Assembly: GCF_014489575.1 (NCBI RefSeq) | Contig: NZ_CP060789.1 | Coordinates: forward strand, 620,001 to 684,000 | Direction of reading: 5' to 3' | DNA length: 64,000 bases | From: Tessaracoccus defluvii | Lineage (GTDB): Bacteria; Actinomycetota; Actinomycetes; Propionibacteriales; Propionibacteriaceae | Shown: in pieces, positions 40,906-50,257 of the stretch | Layout of the letters: every line of letters begins with the position of its first letter | Position numbering within the stretch: the first letter of the stretch is position 1 | Made by a program: the position numbers and the translations under genes | Notes under the pieces: generated by a model | Told to the model about the DNA's origin: nothing | What the model saw: only the letters and a program-made list of their open reading frames with translations | The model's database searches: none

Positions 40906-42408
40906 ATGTCCCACGCAGCCCCGTACCCCACCTTCGCCCTGCCGCACCGCGAGCTACGCGTCACGGTAGGGGAGCTGACCACCGACACCGGTGCCGTCGG
41001 CCACGTCGTCTTCGACGGTGAGGCGCCGCCCGAGATCACCGGCCTCAGCGCGGCCCGGGCCGCCGAGCTCGGATTCACCCCCAAGGTGGGCTCGACACTC
41101 GTGCTCGTGGCAGGCGACGACCCCGTCACCGTCCTGCTCGGCGGCGGCGACAGGGCGGCCGCGGACGCGACCGCGCTGCGCAACATCGCGGCCCACCTCG
41201 CCCGCGCCGTCCCGCACCAGGAACACCTCGCGCTCCGGGTGCCGGAAACGGCCATTCCCGTCGCGGACGCGATGGCGGCCCTCGTCGAGGGCGCGGCGCT
41301 GGCCCGCTACGTCTACCGCATCGGTGAGGACGGCCCGGAGGCCAAGCTGAGCTCGCTGGCGCTGCTGGCAGAGCCGGGGGACGACGCCGCCGCCGGCATC
41401 GCACGTGGCCAGCTCACCGTCCGCGCCACCAAGCTCGCCCGCGATCTTGGCGGCACCCCCGGCGGAATGTTGACGGCCACCCGGTTCGGCGAGGTCGCCC
41501 TCGACCTCGGCGTCAAGGCCGGCCTCGAGGTGACGGTGGTCGGCGAGGACGAACTGGTCGAGCTGGGATGCGGCGGCCTGCTCGGCATCAACCTCGGCAG
41601 CGTCGAGCCGCCCGTGATGATCAAGCTGGTCTACCGGCCGGACGGTGAGCCCGCCGGGAAGCTCGCGCTGGTCGGCAAGGGCATCATGTACGACGCGGGC
41701 GGCCTGGCGCTGAAGCCGGGCGACGAGGTGCACGCCGTCATGAAGAACGACATGTCGGGCGCAGGCGCCATCTTCGCCGCCATGACGGTGCTGGGTGAGC
41801 TCGGGTGCCGCGCCCAGGTGACCGGCTACCTGATGTGCACCGACAACATGCCGTCCGGCTCGGCGCTGCGGCTGGGTGACATCGTCGTCATGCGCGGCGG
41901 CAAGACCGTCGAGGTGGTCAACACCGACGCCGAGGGGCGCATGGTCATGGGGGACGCCCTCGTCCTGGCCACCGAGGAGCCCGTCGACGCGATCATCGAC
42001 GTCGCGACCCTCACCGGCGCCGCCCTGCGCACGCTGGGTACCGAGATCGCGGCCGTCCTGGGCAACGACGAGGCGCTCCTCGACCGGGTCAAGGCCTCCG
42101 CTGAGCGCACGGACGAGCCGGTCTGGGAGTTACCTCTGGCCCACCGCTACCGGAGCGAGCTCGACTCGCCGCTGGCAGACCTGCGCAACATGGGAGGCGC
42201 GAACGCCGGAACCATCACCGCGGCGCTGTTCCTCGAGGAGTTCGTCGCGGGCAAGCCGTGGGCCCACATCGACATCGCGGGGACCGCCCAGTCGTGGAGC
42301 GCCTCGGGCTGGCGGAACAACGGGGTCACGGGATTCGGTGCCCGGCTCCTGATCGACCTGGCGCTGAACTTCAGCGTCGGACACACGGTGGAGAGGACGG
42401 CGAGATGA
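40906..42408 (+). CDS. pepA: Leucyl aminopeptidase (M17 family)
   Basis: The 500-residue M17 enzyme removes N-terminal residues from peptides in the cytoplasm. The C-terminal catalytic domain shows the metal and catalytic residues: LVGKGIMYDAGGLALKP near residue 253 (Lys and Asp), MKNDMSGAGAIFAAM near residue 278 and the hallmark VNTDAEGRMVMGDAL near residue 340 (Asp, Glu, catalytic Arg). Near-family positions differ slightly (IMYD for ITFD, MKNDM for MKxDM). ATG 40906 is preferred: a GAGGAG site lies just upstream. The stop overlaps the start of an AbgT-type transporter gene, which suggests a peptide or aminoacyl-glutamate pathway. Confidence 0.93.
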   Translation: MSHAAPYPTFALPHRELRVTVGELTTDTGAVGHVVFDGEAPPEITGLSAARAAELGFTPKVGSTLVLVAGDDPVTVLLGGGDRAAADATALRNIAAHLARAVPHQEHLALRVPETAIPVADAMAALVEGAALARYVYRIGEDGPEAKLSSLALLAEPGDDAAAGIARGQLTVRATKLARDLGGTPGGMLTATRFGEVALDLGVKAGLEVTVVGEDELVELGCGGLLGINLGSVEPPVMIKLVYRPDGEPAGKLALVGKGIMYDAGGLALKPGDEVHAVMKNDMSGAGAIFAAMTVLGELGCRAQVTGYLMCTDNMPSGSALRLGDIVVMRGGKTVEVVNTDAEGRMVMGDALVLATEEPVDAIIDVATLTGAALRTLGTEIAAVLGNDEALLDRVKASAERTDEPVWELPLAHRYRSELDSPLADLRNMGGANAGTITAALFLEEFVAGKPWAHIDIAGTAQSWSASGWRNNGVTGFGARLLIDLALNFSVGHTVERTAR

Positions 42409-44056
42409 GCGCGGAAGCAGAGGAGACGCCCGCGGCGGAGGAGAAGGCCAGCGGGCTGCTGGGCGCCGTCGAACGCATCGGCAACAAGGTGCCGCACCCG
42501 GTGCTGATGTTCGCCTACCTGATCGTCTTCGTGATCGTCCTGTCCTGGGGGCTGAGCCTCGCCGGCGTGAGCATCACCGAACAGATCGCCGTTCCCGTCG
42601 ACCAGGCGGCCCCGACTACGACTACTACGAGGACACGACGCAGCCGGGGCTCACTCCGGGCACCCCGCCGTACGACGAGGACTGGACCATCATCGAGGAG
42701 ACCATCCCGATCAAGAGCCTGCTCTCCGGGGAGGGGATCCGGTTCATCTTCTCGTCCTTCGTGAGCAACTTCGCCGGGTTCGGCGTGGTCGCCGTCACGT
42801 TCATCGCGATGATGGGCGCGGGCGTCGCGGAGGAGTCCGGCCTGCTCGGCTCCCTCATCCGCAAGCTCGTCGGCTCCGCCCCGAAGTGGGCCCTCACCTT
42901 CATCCTCATCCTCGTCGGCGTGATCTCCTCCGTCGCCTCCGACGCCGGCTATCTCATCCTGATCCCGCTCGCCGCCGCGGCGTTCGCCAGCGTGGGCAGA
43001 CATCCGCTGGCAGGCCTCGCCTCCGGGTTCGCCGGCGTCGCGGCGATCTTCATGGTCAACATCTCGCTGACGCCGACCGACGCGATGATCACCGAGATCG
43101 CCAACGAGTCGCTCGCGCTGGCCGACGGCGAGCCCATCACCATCGTCGCCAACTACTACTTCATGGTCGTCTCATCGATCGTGATGGCGCTCGTGGCGGC
43201 CGTCGTCACGGAGAAGATCGTCGAGCCGCGGCTCGGCCCCTGGGTGCCGGACGGCGCCGTCGCGCACGCGGAGGAGGCGACCACCGACGAGGCCGCCGAC
43301 CGTCGCGGCAGCCGGTTCGCGCTCATCGGCTTCCTGATCGTGCTGGTGATCGTGGCGCTCGCCACCTTCCTCCCTGGCGCCCCGCTGCGGGACCCCGAGA
43401 CCGGCGACATCATCGGCAACACGCCGTTCATGGACTCGCTGTTGTTCATCATCATGCTGGCGTTCCTGGTGTCGGGCGTCTGCTACGGCGTCGGCGCGCG
43501 GACCATGAAGGGCAGTGGCGACGTGATCGCGGCCATCACGAAGACCTTCGCGGGCCTCGGCGGCATGGTGCTGATGCTGCTGATGATCGCCCAGTTCATC
43601 GCCTACTTCAACTGGACGAACCTGCCCCGCGTCATCGCCGGATCCCTCGCGGAACTGCTCGAGCAGGCCGACATCGGCGCCATCCCGCTGCTGATCGGGT
43701 TCATCGTCGTCATCGTCGTGCTCGACTTCATCATGCCGGGGGCCCTGCCCAAGTGGGCCATCTTCGCGCCCATCTTCGTGCCCCTGTTCATGCGGCTGGG
43801 CGTCGCCCCGCAGACGCTGCTGGCGGCCTACCGGGTCGCCGACTCGCCGGTCAACGCGCTCACCCCGCTCATGGTGTACCTGCCGTTCATCGTCACGGTC
43901 GCTCAGCGTTACGTGAAGAAGGCGGGCATCGGCACGGTGGTCGCGCTGATGCTGCCGTACTCGGGTATCCTGCTGGTCGTCTGGGTCGTCATGTTCATCG
44001 CGTGGTTCGCGCTCGGCATCCCCCTCGGACCGGGCTACCCACCCAGCGTGCCGTGA
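42405..44056 (+). CDS. AbgT family transporter, frame broken near 42605
   Basis: AbgT proteins carry p-aminobenzoyl-glutamate or act as antimetabolite pumps. The N-terminus (LLGAVERIGNKVPHPVLMFAYLIVFVIVLSWGLSLAGV) is the classical AbgT opening; the frame is then lost where cagg should read caggg (42605-42606). With one G added it reads VDQGGPDYDYYEDTTQPG and joins the main frame through LLSGEGIRFIFSSFVSNFAGF. The rest has helices and family motifs (AVTFIAMMGAGVAEESGLLGSL, DAGYLILIPLAA, PLMVYLPFIVTVAQRYVKKAGIGTVVALMLPYS). Restored length is about 550 residues. It overlaps pepA upstream and the glutaminase downstream, forming one operon. Confidence 0.9.
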
Positions 44057-45048
44057 CGGAGCCCTCCGACGTCCCGGCCCATGTGTCGACGGGGACGCTG
44101 CCCCGCGCCGACGACGTGCGCCGCGTCGTCGCCGAGGCACACCGCAGCTACCGCGACGTTCCGGACGGCGAGCCGTCGGGCGTGTACCCGGCCCTCGCGG
44201 CTGTCGACCCCGACCTGTTCGGCATCTGCGTCGTCGGCGTCGACGGGCAGACGTTCGCGGTGGGGGACGCCGACCACCCCTTCGCCCTGATGAGCGTCGC
44301 CAAGCCGTTCGTGTTCGCGCTGGCCTGCCAGAGCCTTGGGCCCGCCGAGGCGCGGCGTCGCATCGGCGTCAATGCGACCGGTCTGCCGTTCAACTCGGTC
44401 GCCGCGGTGGAACGGGCCCGGGGAGGACGCACCAACCCCATGGTCAACCCGGGGGCCATCGCCGCGGCCAGCTACGCGCCCGGCCGGGGAGAGGAGAAGT
44501 GGACGGCGATCCTGGCGACCCTCTCGGCCTTTGCGGGAAGACCCCTCGAGCTCGACGCCCAGATGCTCGCCTCTGCCGCGGCCACCAACCACGTCAACCG
44601 GGCGGCGGTGCACCTGCTGCACAGCCGCGGCGCACTCGGCTGCGACCCCGACCTGGCCCTCGACCTCTACACGCGGCAGAGCTGCCTGCAGGTGACGGCG
44701 CGCGACCTCGCAGCCATGGGCGCCACCCTGGCCGACGGTGGCGTCCACCCGGTCACCGGGGTGCGGGTGCTGGAGGAGGAGCTCTGCCATCCGGTGTTGG
44801 CGGTCATGCTGACCGCGGGCCTGTACGAGGCCTCCGGCGACTGGCTCTTCGACGTCGGCCTGCCCGGCAAGAGCGGCATCGGCGGCGGCATCGTCACGAT
44901 CTCGCCCGGCAAGGGCGGTCTCGCCACGTTCGCCCCGGGGCTCGACGCGGCGGGCAACAGCGTCCGCGGGCAGTTGGCGGCCCGGCATCTGGCTCGCGGG
45001 CTCGGCCTCGACCTGCTCCGGTCGCGCGACGCGCGGGCAGGACGCTGA
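44053..45048 (+). CDS. glsA: Glutaminase (serine-dependent, beta-lactamase-like fold)
   Basis: The 331-residue protein hydrolyses L-glutamine to glutamate and ammonia in the cytoplasm. It shows the SxxK catalytic motif in LMSVAKPFVFAL near residue 80, the conserved GLPFNSVAAVE block, NPMVNPGAIAAAS, and VGLPGKSGIGGGIVTISPGKGGLATFAPGLDAAGNSVRG (each in pieces) with the KSG triad region. Start is GTG 44053, overlapping the transporter stop by 4 bases, and this is the only in-frame start at the conserved length. Coupling with pepA and AbgT genes suggests release of glutamate from imported glutamyl or glutamine-containing compounds; substrate flow is inference. Confidence 0.92.
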   Translation: MTEPSDVPAHVSTGTLPRADDVRRVVAEAHRSYRDVPDGEPSGVYPALAAVDPDLFGICVVGVDGQTFAVGDADHPFALMSVAKPFVFALACQSLGPAEARRRIGVNATGLPFNSVAAVERARGGRTNPMVNPGAIAAASYAPGRGEEKWTAILATLSAFAGRPLELDAQMLASAAATNHVNRAAVHLLHSRGALGCDPDLALDLYTRQSCLQVTARDLAAMGATLADGGVHPVTGVRVLEEELCHPVLAVMLTAGLYEASGDWLFDVGLPGKSGIGGGIVTISPGKGGLATFAPGLDAAGNSVRGQLAARHLARGLGLDLLRSRDARAGR

Positions 45049-45049
45049 C

Positions 45050-45676
45050 TCAGGAGTCCAACCAGGGCAGTTGTTCGGTCGGCACCCGGCTCTTCCGCGC
45101 CCAGAGGCGACCCGACACCCCGATCGCGACCCCGAGCAGTCCGAACGGGAGCCCGACCAGCACCATGGTCCAGTTGCCGTAGGCGATCATGTCCATCTGC
45201 TCGATCGGGAAGACGATCACGTCCGAGTTGCCGCCCGCACAGGACACCGAGTAGCCGCCCTCGTCGGCGGTGAACACGCGCACGGCCTGTCCCTTGATCA
45301 CGTCCGCGTAGGGGGCCACCGGGACCCCGGCGTCGGTCGCGACGGCGCAGTCGGGCGCCACGTCGCTGCCGGTGCGCAGCAGCACGTGGTCGCCGGCCGT
45401 CTTGATCGTGATGTGGCGGTCCCCGCCGGGAACGTACCGGTTGACGAGGTACTCCGGCGGCATGAACGACAGCGACCCCGCGATGAGCGCGGCGGCGAAC
45501 ACGACCAGGGAGACCGACAACACGCTTGTCACGACGCGGATCAGGAAGGTGCGCCGACGCCGTCTCGTGATCTGCTCCTGGGTCAGGATCGGGGGCGCCG
45601 GGCGCCCGGGAGATGCGGCCGCCCCGCCCGGGGTGGGCTCGTCGACCTCGCTGAAAAAGTCGATCTGGCTCATCAT
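45050..45676 (-). CDS. Hypothetical two-helix membrane protein
   Basis: I do not recognise this 208-residue protein. It has an acidic, Pro-rich N-terminal tail, a basic stretch (ITRRRRRTFLIRV), a helix near residues 47-70 (VVTSVLSVSLVVFAAALIAGSL), an external domain of about 90 residues with two cysteines (VAPDCAVATD; YSVSCAGGN), and a second helix near residues 172-192 (WTMVLVGLPFGLLGVAIGV). It resembles small actinobacterial proteins that flank envelope genes. It is convergent with the glutaminase gene, with stops 2 bases apart, so it is not part of that operon. Confidence 0.7.
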   Translation of the reverse strand: MMSQIDFFSEVDEPTPGGAAASPGRPAPPILTQEQITRRRRRTFLIRVVTSVLSVSLVVFAAALIAGSLSFMPPEYLVNRYVPGGDRHITIKTAGDHVLLRTGSDVAPDCAVATDAGVPVAPYADVIKGQAVRVFTADEGGYSVSCAGGNSDVIVFPIEQMDMIAYGNWTMVLVGLPFGLLGVAIGVSGRLWARKSRVPTEQLPWLDS

Positions 45677-45710
45677 GTGGCAATTCTAGGTGTCTAGTAG
45701 CCAAACCCCC

Positions 45711-45756
45711 ATAGCCCACCACCCCGACCCGGGCAAGGGACGGGGTAGTGGGCTAT
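45711..45756 (-). terminator. Terminator after the GH29 fucosidase operon
   Basis: Inverted repeat with 15-base arms and one mismatch (atagcccaccacccc / ggggtagtgggctat) around a GC-rich loop, 44 bases past the fucosidase stop on the minus strand. Confidence 0.75.
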
Positions 45757-45799
45757 TCAAGCCCCGAGGACTCGCAGGGCCCGCGGCCGCACTGTTTCC

Positions 45800-47074
45800 T
45801 CAGTAAATGACGGGTCCGGGCCTTCCGGCCGGGAGTTCGACGTTGACCTGCTCGTCCCCGACGGTCAACGTCGCCCTGGCCGCCACCCTGGGATCTGCCT
45901 CCTCAAGGTCAACAAAGAGGCGTCGGGTACCCTCCTTGTCAACTCCACGCACCCAGACGCCAGCACCCGCGGTGACATCCTCCGTGCTCACCGGGCGAGA
46001 CCCGTAGAGGGCATCCTTCGCTCCGGTCCGCATCCAAGCTCCCAGGTCCACAAGGGCCTGCCGCTGCAGCTCCGGAAGCGTCCCGTCCGCCTTGGGGCCG
46101 ACATTGAGCAGGAAATGCCCTCCCCTCGACACGATGTCGGTCAACATCCGAGCGATCTGATAGCCGGTCAGATAGTGGCTCTCATCCTCCAGTTGGTTGT
46201 AGGCGAACGAGTAGCCAATGCCGCGGCAGTTCTCCCACGCCTTGTCACCCTCGTTGGCGAGCAGATGCGAGTACTCGCTGGTCAGGTAGTCCGAGTGCGT
46301 GTCTCCGTAGCGGTCATTGACCACTCCGGTGGGGACGTGTGCGTAGTAGTAGTTGAACAGCGTGCCCAACCCGTCCGGACCGAAGTTCTTGGCATCGTCG
46401 GGCCATTGGATGTCGTTCCAGAGGATCTCGGGCTGATACCGGTCGATCAGGTCCCGGCACTGCTGGGCGCAGTAGGCGCCGTACTCCGCGTCCTTAGGTC
46501 GACCGGTGTCGTTCACCGACTCGTCGGTGGTGTGCGGCGCCATGGGCCGGAAGTGCCAATCGAGGCCACCGGAGTAGTACACGCCGAAGTGCATGCCGGC
46601 CTCGCGGACCGCGTCGGCAATGGGCGCAATCAAGTCCCGCTGGGGGCCCCGCGCCACGGTGTTGCGACCTTCGGTGCGTGGCGCCTCCCACAGCGTGATG
46701 CCGTCGTGATGCTTGGTCGTGGGGATCACGTACCCGGCACCCGCGTCACGGAAGAGGGTGGCCCAGTCCGTGGGATCGAACTTCTCCGCCTTCCACATAT
46801 CGAGGAGGCCGTCGTATGGCATGTCGCCATACACCTCACGATGGTGCTCCTGTGCCGGTGAACCCTCGATCCGAATGGTGTTGTAGTACCACTCGGAATA
46901 GGGGTTGTGCTTGAACCAGGTCTCCCACTCGATGGTTCCGAGGGCACCGATGGGCTCCCCCCAGGCCGAGACGGAGTAGGCCCCCCAGTGGACGAAGATT
47001 CCGAAGGGAGTGTCCGCGTACCACTGAGGCAGCTCGCGCTCCGAGAGTTCCTCGAAAGAATTCGCTTCATTCAT
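45800..47074 (-). CDS. Alpha-L-fucosidase (GH29)
   Basis: The 424-residue enzyme matches GH29 fucosidases: LPQWYADTPFGIFVHWGAYSVSAW near the N-terminus, the AGAGYVIPTTKHHDGITLWEAP block (KHHDGF-type motif) near residue 110, LDWHF and the catalytic nucleophile aspartate in EILWNDIQWPDD near residue 215. No signal peptide, so it should act in the cytoplasm on imported fucosylated oligosaccharides. The second ATG (47074) is preferred because an AGGAGG site lies 5 bases upstream of it and only 2 from the first ATG. It is the last gene of the leftward operon with the binding protein and permeases, after an 83-base gap. GC is visibly lower than in the flanks. Confidence 0.9.
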   Translation of the reverse strand: MNEANSFEELSERELPQWYADTPFGIFVHWGAYSVSAWGEPIGALGTIEWETWFKHNPYSEWYYNTIRIEGSPAQEHHREVYGDMPYDGLLDMWKAEKFDPTDWATLFRDAGAGYVIPTTKHHDGITLWEAPRTEGRNTVARGPQRDLIAPIADAVREAGMHFGVYYSGGLDWHFRPMAPHTTDESVNDTGRPKDAEYGAYCAQQCRDLIDRYQPEILWNDIQWPDDAKNFGPDGLGTLFNYYYAHVPTGVVNDRYGDTHSDYLTSEYSHLLANEGDKAWENCRGIGYSFAYNQLEDESHYLTGYQIARMLTDIVSRGGHFLLNVGPKADGTLPELQRQALVDLGAWMRTGAKDALYGSRPVSTEDVTAGAGVWVRGVDKEGTRRLFVDLEEADPRVAARATLTVGDEQVNVELPAGRPGPVIY

Positions 47075-47157
47075 CATTGCCTCCTATTGAGCGACAGCGC
47101 CTCGCGTTGGTATTGGATAGGCGCCCGGCCAGGCGGGCCGAGATTCGCTCTGCAGAC

Positions 47158-47997
47158 TCATCGCCCACCGAAGCCTCCGATGTTGATGCCCTTGGCGATC
47201 TGTCGCTGGAGGAAGACGACGATCGACAGGCTTGCAAGGACTGCGATCGACGTGGCCGCCATCAGCGGCCCCCAGTCGGTTCCGCGTTCGCCCGAGAACA
47301 TGCTGAGGCCCAGTTGGAGAGGCGCCTTGGCGGGATCAGTGATGATGATGAGCGGCCACAGGAAGGCATTCCAGTAGTCGATGAAGGTGAAAGCGGCGAC
47401 GATGGAGATCGGGCCACGGAGCAGCGGCACGATTACGTGGCGTAGCAACTGCCACTGGTTGGCCCCGTCAATGCGTGCTGCCTCCTCGTAATCCGGAGGA
47501 AGAGACAGCAGGAACTGCCGGAGGAGGAACGTCCCGAAGGCTCCAAATGCGAACGGCAGGATGATGGCGGGATAGCTGTTGACCAGGCCGGCGCTGTTGG
47601 CTCCGATGAAGAGCGGAATGACCAGAACCTCGATCGGCAGCATCAGCGTGGCGATGAACACGGCGAACAACGCCCCACGGCCTGGGAACTCAAGTCGCGA
47701 GAACGCGTAGGCGCTGAGCACCGACACCGTCACGGCAATCAGTGCACCCATGCCGGCGATGAAGAAGGTGTTGGCCAGAATCCGCGCGAAGGGGATCGTC
47801 GAGAACACCTCGGCATAGTTACTCCACCGCACCTCGGACCCGAACAGATTACTGCCGCCAAGCAGCACCTCTGTGCTGGGCTTCAGTGAGGAGAAGAACA
47901 TCCAGATGAATGGGATGACAAAGATGAAGCCGACCACAGCGAGGCAGATCTTGCTGATCAGTTGCCCGTAATTGAACGGCTTGCGACGGTCACGCAT
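47158..47997 (-). CDS. Carbohydrate ABC transporter permease (MalG type) of the fucosidase operon
   Basis: The 279-residue membrane protein has six predicted helices (ICLAVVGFIFVIPFIWMFFSSL first) and the EAA docking loop EEAARIDGANQWQLLRHVIVPLL near residues 178-200. The typical C-terminal GGFGGR tail is present. It overlaps the upstream permease by 8 bases. With the MalF-type permease and lipoprotein it makes a CUT1 importer; as the last gene is a fucosidase, fucose-bearing glycans are the likely cargo. No ATPase gene accompanies it. Confidence 0.93.
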   Translation of the reverse strand: MRDRRKPFNYGQLISKICLAVVGFIFVIPFIWMFFSSLKPSTEVLLGGSNLFGSEVRWSNYAEVFSTIPFARILANTFFIAGMGALIAVTVSVLSAYAFSRLEFPGRGALFAVFIATLMLPIEVLVIPLFIGANSAGLVNSYPAIILPFAFGAFGTFLLRQFLLSLPPDYEEAARIDGANQWQLLRHVIVPLLRGPISIVAAFTFIDYWNAFLWPLIIITDPAKAPLQLGLSMFSGERGTDWGPLMAATSIAVLASLSIVVFLQRQIAKGINIGGFGGR

Positions 47998-48931
47998 CGT
48001 AGCTCACCCACTTCTTCTGGCCCACGAACTGCAGGGCAGTCACAAGCATCACAATTACGAACAGCACCCAGGCCATGGAGGAAGCGAGGCCGAGTCGGTC
48101 ATAGGAGAATCCCGTCCGGTAGAGGCTCAGCACCAGAGTGTTGGTCGCGTTGCCCGGGCCACCCAGAGTGAGCACGTACGGCTGAGCGAACACCTTGAAC
48201 CCGCCGATGACCGTCATCACGCTGCAGAAGAACAGGGAGGGCGACAGCATCGGAAAGGTGACTCTCCAAAACCTGTTCCACGCGTTCGTTCCGTCAATCC
48301 GAGCGGCCTCCATGACAGAGGGGTTGATGTTCGTCAGACCCGCGATCAGGATCACGATGTTGTATCCGATCCCCTGCCACAAGGACATGAGAATGAGTGA
48401 CGTCATCGCCCAGGCACCGTCGCCCAACCATGAGGGACCTTCGATACCAAACCAGCTGAGGAATGTGTTCAGCAGCCCTCGGTCCTGCAGCATGAGGCGC
48501 CAGATGAGAGCATTCGCCACCATCGGCGTGACCACGGGAACGAAGAACAGGATCTGGAAGAACGGCGCCCACGTCGGCAGTGAACGCAGCCACACGGCAA
48601 TCGCTGTGCAGATGACGAGGTTGGCGATCGTGTAGCCGATGGCAAATATGGCGGTGTTGCCCAAGACAGTGAAGAACACTGGATCCGCGCCCGAGAGGAT
48701 CTGCGCGTAGTTCTCGAGTCCCACAAACTCACGGGAGCCATAGAGAGGCCACTGATAGAGGCTGATGACAAGGGATGCGATCAGGGGAACCACAATGAAC
48801 GAGATGAACCCGGCCATCCCAGGAGCCAAGTGGAAGAAGGCCAGCAGTCGCTGGCTCATGCCGGACTTGCTGGCCTTCTTCGCATCTCGCTCCGGCGCAG
48901 TCTTACCCGATACCTGAAGCGTGCCTGACAT
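47990..48931 (-). CDS. Sugar ABC transporter permease (MalF type) of the fucosidase operon
   Basis: The 313-residue membrane protein has a basic N-terminus, six predicted helices and the EAA loop MEAARIDGTNAWNRFWRVTFPML near residues 212-234, followed by QPYVLTLGGPGNATNTLVLSLY, a conserved MalF-type region. It starts 5 bases from the binding-protein stop and overlaps the MalG-type permease. Codon use and GC (near 57%) are below the window average, as for the whole operon. Confidence 0.93.
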   Translation of the reverse strand: MSGTLQVSGKTAPERDAKKASKSGMSQRLLAFFHLAPGMAGFISFIVVPLIASLVISLYQWPLYGSREFVGLENYAQILSGADPVFFTVLGNTAIFAIGYTIANLVICTAIAVWLRSLPTWAPFFQILFFVPVVTPMVANALIWRLMLQDRGLLNTFLSWFGIEGPSWLGDGAWAMTSLILMSLWQGIGYNIVILIAGLTNINPSVMEAARIDGTNAWNRFWRVTFPMLSPSLFFCSVMTVIGGFKVFAQPYVLTLGGPGNATNTLVLSLYRTGFSYDRLGLASSMAWVLFVIVMLVTALQFVGQKKWVSYDA

Positions 48932-48935
48932 GCGA

Positions 48936-50171
48936 TCAGCCGATGCCCTGATCGATCGAGGTCAGGATCTCCTCGGCGGTCTTCACACCACGCACACCCT
49001 CAGGCGAGTACTGGGCGAACTGCGTCACGAACTGGTTCCACGAGGAGCTGGTCTCCAGCGGCAGAGCGTTCTCCAGCAGCGCCTCGACGACGGCGACGTC
49101 CGCGGCCGGCTTGCCCTCGGACCAGGCGTCCATGGCCTCCGGCACCGACGGGACGGTGCCCCGGTTCTTGCCGACGTAACCCACCACGTCCGGCGTGGTC
49201 ATCTTCATGATGTTCGCGAACGCGGCTTCCTTGTCAGGGCAGGACTCCGCGATCCCGAAGCCCGACCCCTGGATCATGCCGATGGACTCGCCCGAGGTCG
49301 ACGGCGGGACGGCGATCCCCACCTCGAACTCGGCCCCATCAACGATGGTGGAGTAGAACCAGGGGCCGTCGATGATCATCGCGACATTGCCGGCGAAGAA
49401 CTCCGCTCGGCCCCGCTCGTCGTTGTCGCCGGCGCTCGGGGCCGCGGCAACACCCTCTTCAGCTACCAGGTCCATGACCCACTGGAAGTCGTCGACGAAA
49501 GCGGATTCGGTGACCGCCAGCTCGCCTTCCTTGACGGGCGCGTTGCCGTCGGCAAACGCGATCGGAAGGTAGGGGTACATGGAGTCCGGTGCCACGTAGG
49601 TTCCGTACTTCCCATCTCCAGTCATCGCCTTGGCGTCGGACAGGAACTGGTCGCGCGTGTAGGTGGCGCCTGGGAGGTCAAGGCCCTTCTCCTCGAAGAG
49701 AGCCTTGTTGTAGTACAGAAGCATCGGCTCGGCGTCGTACGGCAGAGCCCGCACGGTTCCGTCCACGGTCATGCCTTGCATCATGGCCTCGTTGTACATG
49801 GAGAGGTCCAAGCCAGCGTCGGCGGCGAGTTCGTCGAGGGGCGCGAGGAGCTGGCCCAGCTCCTGTGCCCGGGCAGCCTGGGTGGTCATGATGCAGGGGG
49901 CGTCAGACGCGGACATCCGAGTCCGGACAAGAGTCCAATACTCCTGGAAGCTGGGACCCTCCAGCGCGAGCTCGAACTCGGGATCGCCAGACTCCTTGAC
50001 GCCCGCAATGAAGGTCTCCCACTGCTCCCGATCCGACTCGTTGGAGACCCAGGTGTACATCTGGTTTGCGCGCTCGCTGCCTTCTGCGGACCCGTCCCCA
50101 CCCTGGCCGCAGGCCGCAAGGCCGAGCACTAGAACGCCAGCCAGCAGGCCAGCCGAAACCTTTCTTGACAT
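48936..50171 (-). CDS. ABC transporter sugar-binding lipoprotein of the fucosidase operon
   Basis: The start at 50171 gives MSRKVSAGLLAGVLVLGLAACG, a lipoprotein signal with lipobox LAAC (cysteine near residue 21); an AAGGAG site lies 7 bases upstream. The mature protein (about 390 residues) is a family-1 substrate-binding fold: NQMYTWVSNESDREQWETFIAGV, LLAPLDELAADAGLDLSMYNEAM, LPYDAEPMLLYYNKALFEEKGLD, FFAGNVAMIIDGPWFYSTI and TSSSWNQFVTQFA. It is the first gene of the operon and lies behind the operator-bearing promoter at 50258-50286. Confidence 0.93.
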   Translation of the reverse strand: MSRKVSAGLLAGVLVLGLAACGQGGDGSAEGSERANQMYTWVSNESDREQWETFIAGVKESGDPEFELALEGPSFQEYWTLVRTRMSASDAPCIMTTQAARAQELGQLLAPLDELAADAGLDLSMYNEAMMQGMTVDGTVRALPYDAEPMLLYYNKALFEEKGLDLPGATYTRDQFLSDAKAMTGDGKYGTYVAPDSMYPYLPIAFADGNAPVKEGELAVTESAFVDDFQWVMDLVAEEGVAAAPSAGDNDERGRAEFFAGNVAMIIDGPWFYSTIVDGAEFEVGIAVPPSTSGESIGMIQGSGFGIAESCPDKEAAFANIMKMTTPDVVGYVGKNRGTVPSVPEAMDAWSEGKPAADVAVVEALLENALPLETSSSWNQFVTQFAQYSPEGVRGVKTAEEILTSIDQGIG

Positions 50172-50257
50172 CAGAACACTCCTTCGTTTTCTGAGGGCCA
50201 GACCCATGGAATCGGCCTCCGTCGTTGGAGTCCTGAGGGGGTAGGCGTGTATGTCAC

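Noticed and set aside
45685..45760. Possible tRNA or small RNA in the gap before the fucosidase operon
   Set aside because: The fold is a single long hairpin with no cloverleaf or CCA end, and its place fits a terminator.
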